This document shows positions 1-7,298 of a stretch of DNA of 46,962 nucleotides, in pieces. A program made the position numbers and the translations under genes. The stretch's first letter is position 1; every line of letters begins with the position of its first letter. Under the pieces are notes generated by a model. That model made no database searches and was not told where the DNA came from. It saw only the letters and a program-made list of their open reading frames with translations. The stretch comes from an uncultured Eubacteriales bacterium (GTDB lineage Bacteria; Bacillota; Clostridia; Christensenellales; UBA1242): the NCBI GenBank assembly GCA_949841245.1, contig CATKYT010000005.1, positions 1 to 46,962 on the forward strand, written 5' to 3'.

Positions 1-126
1 CCCGCTTATAATCCAAATCCAAACAGGTTTATGATAGCACATTGGGTTTTGACTGTGACAAAAACTTTTTGGTTTAACTCCCAAAAAATTGCCATTTAAA
101 TCAAATGTGTCAAAAAATTCTTCCAT
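1..126 (-). CDS. NUDIX-type hydrolase, N-terminal fragment (runs off window)
   Basis: This reverse-strand reading frame starts at ATG 126, behind a GGAG SD, and is still open at base 1. It is too short for the ORF track. The 42 visible residues (MEEFFDTFDLNGNFLGVKP...CYHKPVWIWI) match the usual opening of NUDIX proteins related to isopentenyl-diphosphate isomerase: an acidic D-x-x-x-x-x-G-x-x-x-G strand followed by a His-containing 'hkpVWIWI' strand. The NUDIX box itself (GX5EX7REUXEEXGU) lies outside the window, so activity cannot be confirmed. It begins 18 bp after the stop of the 273-aa membrane protein, so the two are probably cotranscribed. Confidence 0.6.
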   Translation of the reverse strand, partial: MEEFFDTFDLNGNFLGVKPKSFCHSQNPMCYHKPVWIWIISG

Positions 127-144
127 GCTTTTCTCCAAAAAACT

Positions 145-966
145 TTAAACAACTATATTATTTTCAACAATTCTGTAAATTGTTTTGTGCTTTTTGTTTT
201 GACAAACAGATACATTTTCACCTTCATTAAAAAATTTATTACTGTAAGCAATCACTTTTTTTCCATCTAAATCAATTTTAATTTTATAAACAGTGCTTAA
301 AATTCGTGTTGTCATTTTGCTTTCCAAGTGATGTTTATATTCGTATTCCAATCTTGACATTGACCCTTTTGATATAGTTTTTTGAGCATATAAACAACAA
401 GCAATTACTTTTCCAGTTTGCAATGATTCAAATTCATCAATTTCAAATGGTTTAAGTGATTGTTTTTCACGGAATTTTGCCAACAACAAAACACCACAAA
501 TCAACAAAACTTGAGCTCCAAAAACAATTATGCCAGCAACTATATATTTCAAACAAATCAAAACAATGATTGCTGTAATTCCACTTAAAACCAATAAAAT
601 CAAAAACAAAATTTGCAATCTTTCCCAAATTGATGCCACCTTCCAAGCATGGCTTATATTGGCAAATTGATGAGTTCTTATATTTATATAATTGTCTAAG
701 CCTTGTGAATTATTAACTTCTTCCACCATTTCATTTTCAACTTTCTTTAAATCACTTCCATGCTTTTCAAGTTTTTCTTTGGTGTTTTGTTTTATAGTTT
801 TCAACAAATAAAAATCAATTAATATGACATACAATCCACAGCACACACCACCTAAAATAACCAGCCAAAGTATATTGTTAATTACACCAAAAGTAAGAAA
901 AACTATACTTTCAATCAGTATTGCAATTGCAATAAAAATAAGAAACTTTATCGAATTTTTTTGCAT
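145..966 (-). CDS. hypothetical multi-pass membrane protein (273 aa)
   Basis: I do not recognise the family. The protein has two hydrophobic N-terminal segments (about residues 8-26 and 30-52). A charged Lys/Glu-rich stretch follows (about 58-85), then two more membrane segments (about 118-138 and 140-162). The C-terminal part (about 165-273) is soluble and beta-rich. The topology suggests a membrane-anchored sensor or regulatory protein, but no catalytic motif is visible. The start is supported by an AGGTGA SD. It lies between the Pr6Pr-like gene (19 bp upstream) and the NUDIX fragment, all on the minus strand, so it is probably one transcription unit. Confidence 0.6.
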   Translation of the reverse strand: MQKNSIKFLIFIAIAILIESIVFLTFGVINNILWLVILGGVCCGLYVILIDFYLLKTIKQNTKEKLEKHGSDLKKVENEMVEEVNNSQGLDNYINIRTHQFANISHAWKVASIWERLQILFLILLVLSGITAIIVLICLKYIVAGIIVFGAQVLLICGVLLLAKFREKQSLKPFEIDEFESLQTGKVIACCLYAQKTISKGSMSRLEYEYKHHLESKMTTRILSTVYKIKIDLDGKKVIAYSNKFFNEGENVSVCQNKKHKTIYRIVENNIVV

Positions 967-985
967 TTATCACCTCGTTTTTAAT

Positions 986-1744
986 CTAAACTTTATCGTT
1001 TTTATCTATATTTTGGTCTTGACTATTTTTTGTCAAAAATTCATCATTTTTAGGAGCACGCAACCAAAGAATGTTTTTAAAATCAAATTTAATTTTTCCG
1101 TTTTCTTTAATTATTCTGTTATAAATCCATAAAATGTAACCAATTGCAATAAAAATAACTACAAGTATGGTAACCCAAATTGTCACTCCGCCGTAACCAA
1201 GATTGTTTACATTAAGGAAGAAATAAGGATATTCAAAATTTGGAATACAAGCCCCTAAAATCATAATATACGCGACATAAATAAGTGGAATAATTGTGCT
1301 TAAAAGTGGAGCAAAAACAGAAACACTTTTTTTCTTTTCAAAAAGAATGTAATCCAGAATAAAAAGCACTGGTGCAATTACATGATAAGAAAGATTGCCA
1401 AGATTACGCCAAAAATCGGCTGAAAAAGGGTCACCTAACAAAATAATGTAAACAAGAAAAGTAACAAGAATCATAACAGTTGTTATAAATTTCAAGTTAT
1501 GTATTTTTTCATTATAACCTTCTTTTTCTCCTGCAAAAACTCTTTTCACATTGTGATAAAGCACAATAACTGATACCGCAAAAACAAAATAATTGGAAAT
1601 GTTTGTGTAATACTTTAAAAATTCCCAAGTAACATCGTTTGCACCTTGCCCAACATAAAAAATATCAAATGTCAACAGCACGCCCAATGCTGAAATGCAG
1701 CAAAGCACAATTCTGTAAATCATTTGAGTTGTTAAATTTTTCAT
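986..1744 (-). CDS. Pr6Pr family membrane protein
   Basis: This 252-aa protein has six predicted membrane helices. It carries signatures that I associate with the Pr6Pr family: 'YYTNISNYFVF' in helix 2, a 'YHVIAPVLFILDYILF' helix, and 'YPYFFLNVNNLGYGG' near the last loop. The biochemical function of the family is unknown; members are small integral membrane proteins of Firmicutes and Actinobacteria. The start is supported by AAGGAG 6 nt upstream. The gene lies only 33 bp downstream of the tRNA-Gly on the same strand with no clear terminator between them, so it may be transcribed together with the tRNA. The C-terminal 40 residues are hydrophilic. Confidence 0.75.
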   Translation of the reverse strand: MKNLTTQMIYRIVLCCISALGVLLTFDIFYVGQGANDVTWEFLKYYTNISNYFVFAVSVIVLYHNVKRVFAGEKEGYNEKIHNLKFITTVMILVTFLVYIILLGDPFSADFWRNLGNLSYHVIAPVLFILDYILFEKKKSVSVFAPLLSTIIPLIYVAYIMILGACIPNFEYPYFFLNVNNLGYGGVTIWVTILVVIFIAIGYILWIYNRIIKENGKIKFDFKNILWLRAPKNDEFLTKNSQDQNIDKNDKV

Positions 1745-1777
1745 TCTTACTCCTTAAAATCAAATTTTAAAATTTAA

Positions 1778-1851
1778 TGGAGCGGGCAACGGGAGTCGAA
1801 CCCGTCTCTTAAGCTTGGGAAGCCCATATACTACCGATGTACTACGCCCGC
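1778..1851 (-). tRNA. tRNA-Gly (anticodon CCC)
   Basis: On the minus strand the sequence folds as a full cloverleaf. The acceptor stem is GCGGGCG/TGCCCGC, and the D-stem is GTAC/GTAT around a GG-containing loop. The anticodon stem is TGGGC/GCTTA (two G-U pairs) with loop TTCCCAA, giving anticodon CCC. The T-arm is ACGGG-TTCGACT-CCCGT. The discriminator is U73 and CCA is encoded. CCC reads GGG codons, and Gly identity also fits C35-C36. No terminator is obvious before the Pr6Pr gene that starts 33 bp downstream. Confidence 0.93.
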
Positions 1852-2098
1852 AAAACTGAAATATTTTCAAGAAGTTTGAATTTTCTTTCAACACGATTGC
1901 AAAACAAAAATTATTTCAGCATTTCTGCCATTTTCTTGTGTTATACTCTAAGTTTTTCCATTTCTTCATTATAAAGATAGGGAAATGACACAAAGTGTGC
2001 CAAATCCTTATCATTTAAAAAATCAACATTTCACAATCATTTAATTGTAAATAAAGTAAATTTAAACTTTCAGATTGAAAATAAATCATTTATAAACT

Positions 2099-2494
2099 TC
2101 ATTCTTGAATGTTTGGTGGTGTAACAATTGGTCCTAAGATTGTGTGAGTAGTAAGATTTGTAATGTTGTTTGAAACATAAGCAGTCAAAATGCGAACAGG
2201 TTGACTGTTTTTAATGTATTCCTTTGGTGAAGAAAGTTTGGCAAATTCAATAGAATCAACAGGAATGTCAATGCTCATTGCAACAGACAACTTCATGATG
2301 TTTGCAGGGCTGATATTAAGTTTTCTTTCCAAAGTTACCTTGACAATTTCTTCTGTGATTTTTCTTACTTCAATTGTGTCTTCTGGTTTAATGTTTATCA
2401 TTGCGCTTTGTTGTGGAAGTGTCATTTTTTCAAACACAACTCTTTCAAGCATAGGTTTAACCAAATGTGGTTTAATAATGTTTTCTTGTTCCAT
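2099..2494 (-). CDS. SecB-like protein (tentative), 131 aa
   Basis: The track ORF starts further upstream. The ATG at 2494 (MEQENIIKP) has an AGGAG SD 7 nt away, and the extra 16 residues look like untranslated leader, so I chose 2494. The C-terminal part (LTAYVSNNITNLTTHTILGPIVTPP) resembles the end of SecB-type export chaperones, where an L-x-pYxrexIxxLT helix is followed by a hydrophobic PP-ending strand. The middle alternates beta-like strands. Known SecB binds unfolded preproteins, but canonical SecB is rare in Firmicutes and similarity here is short, so this could instead be an unrelated small protein. A promoter-like TTGTTT-17-TAATAT lies just upstream. Confidence 0.4.
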   Translation of the reverse strand: MEQENIIKPHLVKPMLERVVFEKMTLPQQSAMINIKPEDTIEVRKITEEIVKVTLERKLNISPANIMKLSVAMSIDIPVDSIEFAKLSSPKEYIKNSQPVRILTAYVSNNITNLTTHTILGPIVTPPNIQE

Positions 2495-2560
2495 AATATT
2501 TCTCCTGAAATATATATTAACATAATAAAAATAAAAAAACAACTAAGAGAAAAAATTTAC

Positions 2561-2591
2561 AAAAAAAAGAACGAATTAATCGTTCTTTTTA
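2561..2591. terminator. intrinsic terminator after the CorC/HlyC gene
   Basis: GAACGA-ATTAA-TCGTTC is flanked by A-runs on one side and T-runs on the other, so it can act in both orientations. It overlaps the stop codon of the minus-strand CorC/HlyC gene. Confidence 0.8.
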
Positions 2592-3961
2592 TCTTTATCT
2601 GAATTTTCTTCATCCAATCTGTCAAGATATTTAATTTTTAAATTAACCTTTTTAACTCTGTGTCCGTCAATTTCTGTGACTGTGAAAAGCATGTCAATTT
2701 TGTTTTCTGTCAAGTTTCCTTCATCATCCAAAATTTCGTCTACAGTGGAATATTTATATTCCATTCCAATTTCAGGGACATCTTCGGAAAGTTCAAACAA
2801 GAAAGAGTTAACTGCTTGATATGGATTTTCTGGCAGATGTTCAATTTCAAGATTGTCAAACAAAACATCAACAGCCATGTCAGCATCAACAGTGTATTCA
2901 TCGTCACCAACAAGTTCCAAAAGTGGTTCTTTTTCGTCTTGGTCAGTTTCATCAAAAATTTCGCCAAAAATGGTTTCAATACAGTCTTCCATTGTCACAA
3001 TTCCTGAAACACCACCATTTTCATCCAACACAACTGCTAAATGTTTCTTGGCTTTTTGCATTTCTTTAATCAATGTGTCAACATTGGTGTTTTCTGCCGT
3101 GAAAAGTGGCTTTGTCATGATTTTCTGGATAAGAATTTTGTTTCCAGACGCTTTTGCATTGAAATAATCTTTAAAGTTTAAAAGTCCAACGACATTATCT
3201 GTGTTATCTTTATAAATAGGAATTCGGCTGTATAAGTGTTCTGTAAAAGCTTTTTCAATTTCTTCGTTTGTGGCATTTACATTCAAGAAAACAACATCCA
3301 CTCTGTGAGTCATAATGTCATGTGCTGTTGCTTCTTTCATTTTAAAAGTGCCTTGCAATATATCTGCTTCATCTTTTTCCAAAACACCTTCTTCTTGCAT
3401 GGTGTCAATGATGCTTTCCAGTTCACTTTCTGTCATTGTAACATTTGATGGGTCATCTTTGTGTCGAGTAAACAATTTTTGAATGCCATAAAAACAAATG
3501 ACAATTGGATAGGAAATTTTAAGGAAAAGATAAAGAATTAAAGACACTTTGATGGCAAACTTTTCAGGATGAATTTTGGCAATTGCTTTCGGCAAAATTT
3601 CACTTATAATCAAAATAATGATTGTCATCACAACAGTGTTTAAAATGTTTAAAAGTGTTGCTTCTTCAATAAACTGAGAAAGAAGCGAAGCACAAATTGT
3701 GGTTGCCAAAATGTTGACAAAGTTGTTGCCAACCAAAATAGTTGTCAAAAGTCTGTCAGAATGTTCTGATAAATAAAGAGCCTTTCTTGCACCTTTAACT
3801 TTGTTTTCTGCCATTGACCTTATACGGATAAGATTCATATAAGAATATGCAGTTTCACTTGCTGAAAAGAAAGCAGAACATGCCAAAAGAAAAACGATAA
3901 CAACAATTAAGACCACATGAACTGATGAAAATTGTGCCACTAAAAGTGTGCTCGGGTGCAT
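2576..3961 (-). CDS. CorC/HlyC-family (CNNM) membrane protein with CBS pair
   Basis: This 461-aa protein has the standard layout of the DUF21/CNNM-CBS-CorC family. The DUF21 membrane domain covers about residues 12-190, beginning 'LLACSAFFSASETAYSYMN' with the conserved FSxSETA motif. A CBS pair covers about 215-335 (including 'MTHRVDVVFL', 'YSRIPIYKDNTDNVVGLL' and 'DENGGVSGIVTMEDCIETIFGEI'). A C-terminal CorC_HlyC domain covers about 350-440. Family members export or protect against Mg2+ (for example MpfA and CNNM), and the older name 'hemolysin' is misleading. The start has an AAAGGAG SD. It is transcribed alone and ends in an intrinsic terminator. Confidence 0.92.
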   Translation of the reverse strand: MHPSTLLVAQFSSVHVVLIVVIVFLLACSAFFSASETAYSYMNLIRIRSMAENKVKGARKALYLSEHSDRLLTTILVGNNFVNILATTICASLLSQFIEEATLLNILNTVVMTIIILIISEILPKAIAKIHPEKFAIKVSLILYLFLKISYPIVICFYGIQKLFTRHKDDPSNVTMTESELESIIDTMQEEGVLEKDEADILQGTFKMKEATAHDIMTHRVDVVFLNVNATNEEIEKAFTEHLYSRIPIYKDNTDNVVGLLNFKDYFNAKASGNKILIQKIMTKPLFTAENTNVDTLIKEMQKAKKHLAVVLDENGGVSGIVTMEDCIETIFGEIFDETDQDEKEPLLELVGDDEYTVDADMAVDVLFDNLEIEHLPENPYQAVNSFLFELSEDVPEIGMEYKYSTVDEILDDEGNLTENKIDMLFTVTEIDGHRVKKVNLKIKYLDRLDEENSDKDKKND

Positions 3962-4055
3962 TATAAAAACTCCTTTAAAAATAATTTTTGATGTTATGCA
4001 TTATAACACAAAATTTTACTTTTGTCTAATAATTTATGTTTTAAAACAAAATATA

Positions 4056-4084
4056 TTGACAAAAAAGCATTTTTTTAGTATAAT
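4056..4084 (+). promoter_or_regulatory. SigA-type promoter for the 137-aa/PflX pair
   Basis: A perfect TTGACA at 4056-4061, a 17-nt spacer, and a perfect TATAAT at 4079-4084. The start codon at 4117 follows with an AGGAG SD. Confidence 0.85.
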
Positions 4085-4116
4085 CACAAAGTTTTTAAGC
4101 AGTTTTAGGAGAATAA

Positions 4117-4530
4117 ATGATTTATTTTAATGTAGATATGTTGGTTTCCATTTATATGTGTGAAACCGAAAAAAATTACATATGCATTGCCGACCTTGAA
4201 AAATTGACCACTCATGTAAATGAAAATATTTTTAAAGACAATTTAAATTTGACTGTTTTCTCATCAGAATTTTTTGTCGCCCAAATGCTTGACACACATC
4301 GTGACTTGTTTAAGAAAGAAAATGACACAATTCAACTTAAAGATGGAATTACTGCAACCAAACTTAAAAGAAGATTGACAAACTTTCTTGATGAACAGAA
4401 AGTTGTTGCACCTTTAAGAAAATATGTTCGAAGTTTTGAAAACAATTTAAACCAAAAGACAAAACCAGTTCAAACAAAAGTTGAAGCAAAAGAAACTCAA
4501 CCTAAGGTTAAAGAAAATGACAAACTGTAA
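4117..4530 (+). CDS. hypothetical protein coupled to radical SAM gene (137 aa)
   Basis: The family is not recognised. The protein is soluble, with predicted mixed helix and strand (residues 1-105) and a Lys/Glu/Thr-rich, probably disordered tail (about 110-137: 'QKTKPVQTKVEAKETQPKVKE'). It starts behind TTAGGAG with a consensus promoter upstream. Its last 14 bases overlap the start of the PflX-type radical SAM gene, which implies translational coupling and possibly a shared role. No cysteine motif or catalytic signature is visible. Confidence 0.65.
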   Translation: MIYFNVDMLVSIYMCETEKNYICIADLEKLTTHVNENIFKDNLNLTVFSSEFFVAQMLDTHRDLFKKENDTIQLKDGITATKLKRRLTNFLDEQKVVAPLRKYVRSFENNLNQKTKPVQTKVEAKETQPKVKENDKL

Positions 4531-5356
4531 TCTTTGCCCAAGGCATTGCAATGTAGACAGAAATGTTGAAAAAGGATTTTGCAATGAAAACAAAACCTTG
4601 CGCATTGCCAAAATAATTGAAAATTTTGAATGGGAAGAACCTTGCATCACAGGAACAAAAGGAACTCTTGCCATTTTTTTCTCAGGTTGTAATTTGCGTT
4701 GTGATTATTGTCAGAATCATGAAATTTCAAGTGGGAATGTTGGAAAAACATATTCGATAGAAGAATTTTGCAAATTTATTGAAGAAAAACAAGGCAAACA
4801 TTCTTCTATAGATTTGGTTACCCCAACACATTTTTCATCCGCATTGAAAGATGCATTTTCCAAAATGGACATCAAAATCCCTGTTGTTTGGAACACAAAC
4901 GGTTTTGAAACAGAACAAAACATTGAAGAAGTAAGTGAATTTGTCGATGTTTTTTTAACAGATTTTAAATATTCTGATGACGAAATTGGCAGACAGTTTT
5001 CAAAATGCCAAAACTATTTTTCTATCGCTTTGCCAGCAATTAAAAAAATGTGTGACTTAAAGAAAGATGTTTTTAAAGATGAATTAATGCAACAAGGCGT
5101 TTTAATTCGTCACCTTGTTTTGCCTGACCATTTAGAAAATTCCATTAAAGTGTTGGATTACATCAAAGAAAATTTTGCCGAACGAAAAATAAGCATCATG
5201 AGCCAATTTACTCCAAATGGCAAAAGTAAATTAAATCGAAAACTTAAACCAATTGAATATAAAATGGTTTTGGCACATTTAGAAAAACTGGGGCTGAAAA
5301 ATGGCTATTTTCAAGACTGCAACAGTGCCAATGACATTTTTGTTCCAAAATTTTAG
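4517..5356 (+). CDS. PflX-type radical SAM protein (COG1313)
   Basis: This 279-aa protein resembles the PflX/COG1313 branch of radical SAM proteins. It has an N-terminal 'CNLCPRHCNVDR' cysteine motif and then 'EEPCITGTKGTLAIFFSGCNLRCDYCQN' with the CxxxCxxC iron-sulfur triad. Later motifs are 'LVTPTHF', 'FLTDFKYSDDEIG', 'IRHLVLPDH' and 'IMSQFTPN', in the order seen in the family. By family, it should bind a [4Fe-4S] cluster and SAM. The usual label 'pyruvate formate-lyase activating enzyme' is not demonstrated for PflX, and its substrate is unknown. The track start (TTG 4481) lies deep in the preceding gene; ATG 4517 gives the normal family start. The SD is weak (AAGG), consistent with coupling to the overlapping 137-aa gene. 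Confidence 0.85.
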   Translation: MTNCNLCPRHCNVDRNVEKGFCNENKTLRIAKIIENFEWEEPCITGTKGTLAIFFSGCNLRCDYCQNHEISSGNVGKTYSIEEFCKFIEEKQGKHSSIDLVTPTHFSSALKDAFSKMDIKIPVVWNTNGFETEQNIEEVSEFVDVFLTDFKYSDDEIGRQFSKCQNYFSIALPAIKKMCDLKKDVFKDELMQQGVLIRHLVLPDHLENSIKVLDYIKENFAERKISIMSQFTPNGKSKLNRKLKPIEYKMVLAHLEKLGLKNGYFQDCNSANDIFVPKF

Positions 5357-5373
5357 ATTGCATTTCATTTTGT

Positions 5374-5402
5374 TTGACATAATTATTAAAAAAAATTATA
5401 AT
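5374..5402 (+). promoter_or_regulatory. SigA-type promoter for the 98-aa membrane protein
   Basis: TTGACA at 5374-5379, a 17-nt spacer, TATAAT at 5397-5402. The start at 5425 has an AAGGAG SD. Confidence 0.8.
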
Positions 5403-5424
5403 CATATTAATTAAGGAGAGCAAA

Positions 5425-5721
5425 ATGATTAAGTCAGAAAAATTCTCACTTACACTAAGCATTTTCTTTTGTATAGCAACCTTGGTGTTTGTTTTACTTT
5501 ATTATTTTAATGTTTTTTCTCAACTTACCACTTTTCTGACAAGCATATATGTTTTATATTTCATTGGTCTTGCTGTGCTTTACAATGGCACTTTCAATAA
5601 AACTCGCGGAAACAATGTTGCCAGCAAAATTTGTTACACAATAAGTTCACTGTTCATTCTTGGTTCAACAGCTTTGCTTATATATGGTTTCATAAGTGGA
5701 CAAATAAGTTTATTCTATTAA
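5425..5721 (+). CDS. small membrane protein (98 aa)
   Basis: The family is not recognised. It contains three hydrophobic segments (about residues 8-30, 34-54 and 70-92) separated by short loops; the longest loop, 'NGTFNKTRGNNVASK', is polar and basic. It is a stand-alone unit with its own consensus promoter, an AAGGAG SD and an intrinsic terminator immediately after the stop. Confidence 0.65.
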   Translation: MIKSEKFSLTLSIFFCIATLVFVLLYYFNVFSQLTTFLTSIYVLYFIGLAVLYNGTFNKTRGNNVASKICYTISSLFILGSTALLIYGFISGQISLFY

Positions 5722-5725
5722 AAAT

Positions 5726-5753
5726 AATCACCTTCTTGGTGATTTTTATTTTA
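5726..5753 (+). terminator. intrinsic terminator
   Basis: AATCACC-TTCTT-GGTGATT stem-loop followed by TTTATTTT, directly after the 98-aa gene. Confidence 0.85.
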
Positions 5754-5766
5754 TTAAATAAGTATA

Positions 5767-5816
5767 TTGACACTTGTTTTGATTTATGCTATTATTAATC
5801 AGTAAGCGGGGGGGGG
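5767..5816 (+). promoter_or_regulatory. promoter and G9 tract at the ribosome-binding site
   Basis: TTGACA (5767-5772), a 17-nt spacer and TATTAT (5790-5795) place transcription start near 5802. The short leader then contains nine consecutive G residues (5808-5816), followed by A-residues and ATG at 5823. The G-run occupies the SD position, 6 nt from the start codon. Homopolymers this long are slippage-prone, so length changes could alter SD strength or spacing. Confidence 0.7.
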
Positions 5817-5822
5817 AAAAAA

Positions 5823-6422
5823 ATGAATTTTAAAGAATTAAGACAAACTGCTGAATATTATGAATATCTTAAAATGCAGAAAAATGCCGACTTAAAAACT
5901 AAAAAACAATTAGTTTATCTTAAAAATGAGTTAAACAAATATATACATCTTTTTTATATTTCTCCAAAAGAATATAAAAATGCTTTAACAGAATATTTTA
6001 AATCTTTGGGAAAAACAGTGAAGTTTATAACCGAGGAAAAAACTAGTAAATATACTGTTACTGAACTTTACATAATTTCTATATTTGCAGAAAAATTTAG
6101 TCCAAATCCAGAAAAAAGATATACATGGAAAACACAGGAATTTGCAAAAAATGAAGAAAGAAGACCTTCAAAAGTTAATCTTGCGTTTGAATTATTTTAT
6201 TGCCAAGGTAAAACTTCTCTTTTTATTGAAAATAAAGGTTTAAAAGAAGTTTATTGGAATTTGGTAAAAGAAAATTGCAAACAAAAATTTAGGTTACAAG
6301 GATTAACACATATAAATTCAAAAACTGGTAAACGCGAATATGATAAATTTAATCCTAGTAAAACAGATTTAAGTAATTTACAAAAACCAGATACATCAAA
6401 CATAAACATTAAAATTTCATAA
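5823..6422 (+). CDS. hypothetical protein behind a poly-G leader (199 aa)
   Basis: The family is not recognised. It is a basic, Lys/Tyr/Asn-rich soluble protein. The N-terminal half is largely helical ('LRQTAEYYEYLKMQKNADLKTKKQLVYLKNELNKY'), and the C-terminal 30 residues are polar and probably disordered. No transmembrane segment or catalytic motif is visible. It has a consensus promoter, an unusual G9 tract as its SD, and its own terminator. This monocistronic, highly AT-rich organisation fits an accessory or lineage-specific gene. Confidence 0.6.
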   Translation: MNFKELRQTAEYYEYLKMQKNADLKTKKQLVYLKNELNKYIHLFYISPKEYKNALTEYFKSLGKTVKFITEEKTSKYTVTELYIISIFAEKFSPNPEKRYTWKTQEFAKNEERRPSKVNLAFELFYCQGKTSLFIENKGLKEVYWNLVKENCKQKFRLQGLTHINSKTGKREYDKFNPSKTDLSNLQKPDTSNINIKIS

Positions 6423-6429
6423 AATAATA

Positions 6430-6456
6430 AAACATCTTTTATTAAGATGTTTTTTT
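6430..6456. terminator. bidirectional intrinsic terminator between convergent genes
   Basis: AAACATCTT-TTATT-AAGATGTTT flanked by A and T runs, between the convergent 199-aa and 192-aa genes. Confidence 0.85.
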
Positions 6457-7033
6457 ATAATCTCTTTGTTGTGTCTTTATCTACAAAACAGAAATGTTCA
6501 TTTTTTACTTTTACGCAATATGTTTTATTTTCTGTGAGAAACTTACCGCGATAAAATATTTTTGCAGACTTAACTTCGCTTTGCCCCACTTCTTTATATT
6601 TAATGTCATAGAAACTGTAACCCATGATGTTTAAAAGTGGATTGATGAAATAAAGAGAATTGTTTATATAAACAATGCCAATCATGATAAGCACCAAAAT
6701 ATACACACAATAGGCACTTACAAAAGAAAGTTCCAGCGGAATGGCAAAGAAAACAAAAAGAGAAAAATAACCTAAGAAATGTTTATCTGTGATGTTTTCC
6801 TTTGAAATTATTTCAATTTCCACAGATTTTTCAGAAGAAAAGTTGATATTCCATATAAGTCCAACAACCCCCAAAATAATCAAAGCCAAAAGTGTGGAAA
6901 AATTTAAAGTATTTAAAATGTTGAAAGACAAATTATTGTTGATTATTTCCACAATAAGTTTGACAAACACCAAAATATACATTGGCACAAAAGCACTTAT
7001 ATAAAGCAATAAATTTTTAAATAAATTTTTCAT
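6455..7033 (-). CDS. hypothetical membrane protein (192 aa)
   Basis: The family is not recognised. There are four hydrophobic segments: about residues 8-30, 42-62, 90-108 and 110-128. A soluble beta-rich C-terminal tail of about 60 residues follows ('EVGQSEVKSAKIFYRGKFLTENKTYCVKVKNEHF'). The start codon has no SD. A CAAAAT hexamer lies 6 nt before ATG, which would fit leaderless initiation weakly, but no -35 box is evident. The upstream region is an AT-only stretch that carries a 20-bp inverted repeat. Confidence 0.6.
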   Translation of the reverse strand: MKNLFKNLLLYISAFVPMYILVFVKLIVEIINNNLSFNILNTLNFSTLLALIILGVVGLIWNINFSSEKSVEIEIISKENITDKHFLGYFSLFVFFAIPLELSFVSAYCVYILVLIMIGIVYINNSLYFINPLLNIMGYSFYDIKYKEVGQSEVKSAKIFYRGKFLTENKTYCVKVKNEHFCFVDKDTTKRL

Positions 7034-7075
7034 AAAGTTATTTTGCGAAAAAATATTAAAAATAATTAAATAATT

Positions 7076-7170
7076 AAATAAATTAATTTAAAAATAATTA
7101 ATTATTATTTTTGAAATAATTATTATGCCCTATTTTAGGCGTTTCCAGCGATTTTTAAATTAATTTATTT
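7076..7170. repeat. 95-bp element with 20-bp perfect inverted repeats
   Basis: The arm at 7076-7095 (AAATAAATTAATTTAAAAAT) is exactly the reverse complement of 7151-7170. The 55-bp interior holds the palindrome AATAATTAATTATT and a small GCC-ctatttta-GGC hairpin. It sits in the 265-bp divergent region between the 192-aa membrane gene and the giant surface gene. No target-site duplication is obvious. It could be a cruciform or regulatory element, or a tiny MITE-like relic. Low complexity makes chance palindromes easier, but 20 perfect pairs is long. Confidence 0.65.
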
Positions 7171-7298
7171 TTTGTTTAAAAATTAAAACCTTTTTATATG
7201 TTTAATTTATTAAATAATATTTATAATATATATTATATTAAATTGTTTTGAATTTATTTTTCTTTGTGATAAAATAATTTTGAAATGGAGAGGGTGTT

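Noticed and set aside
4481-4516. Upstream TTG start for the PflX gene
   Set aside because: It would add a basic 12-residue tail not seen in the family. ATG 4517 gives the expected N-terminus.
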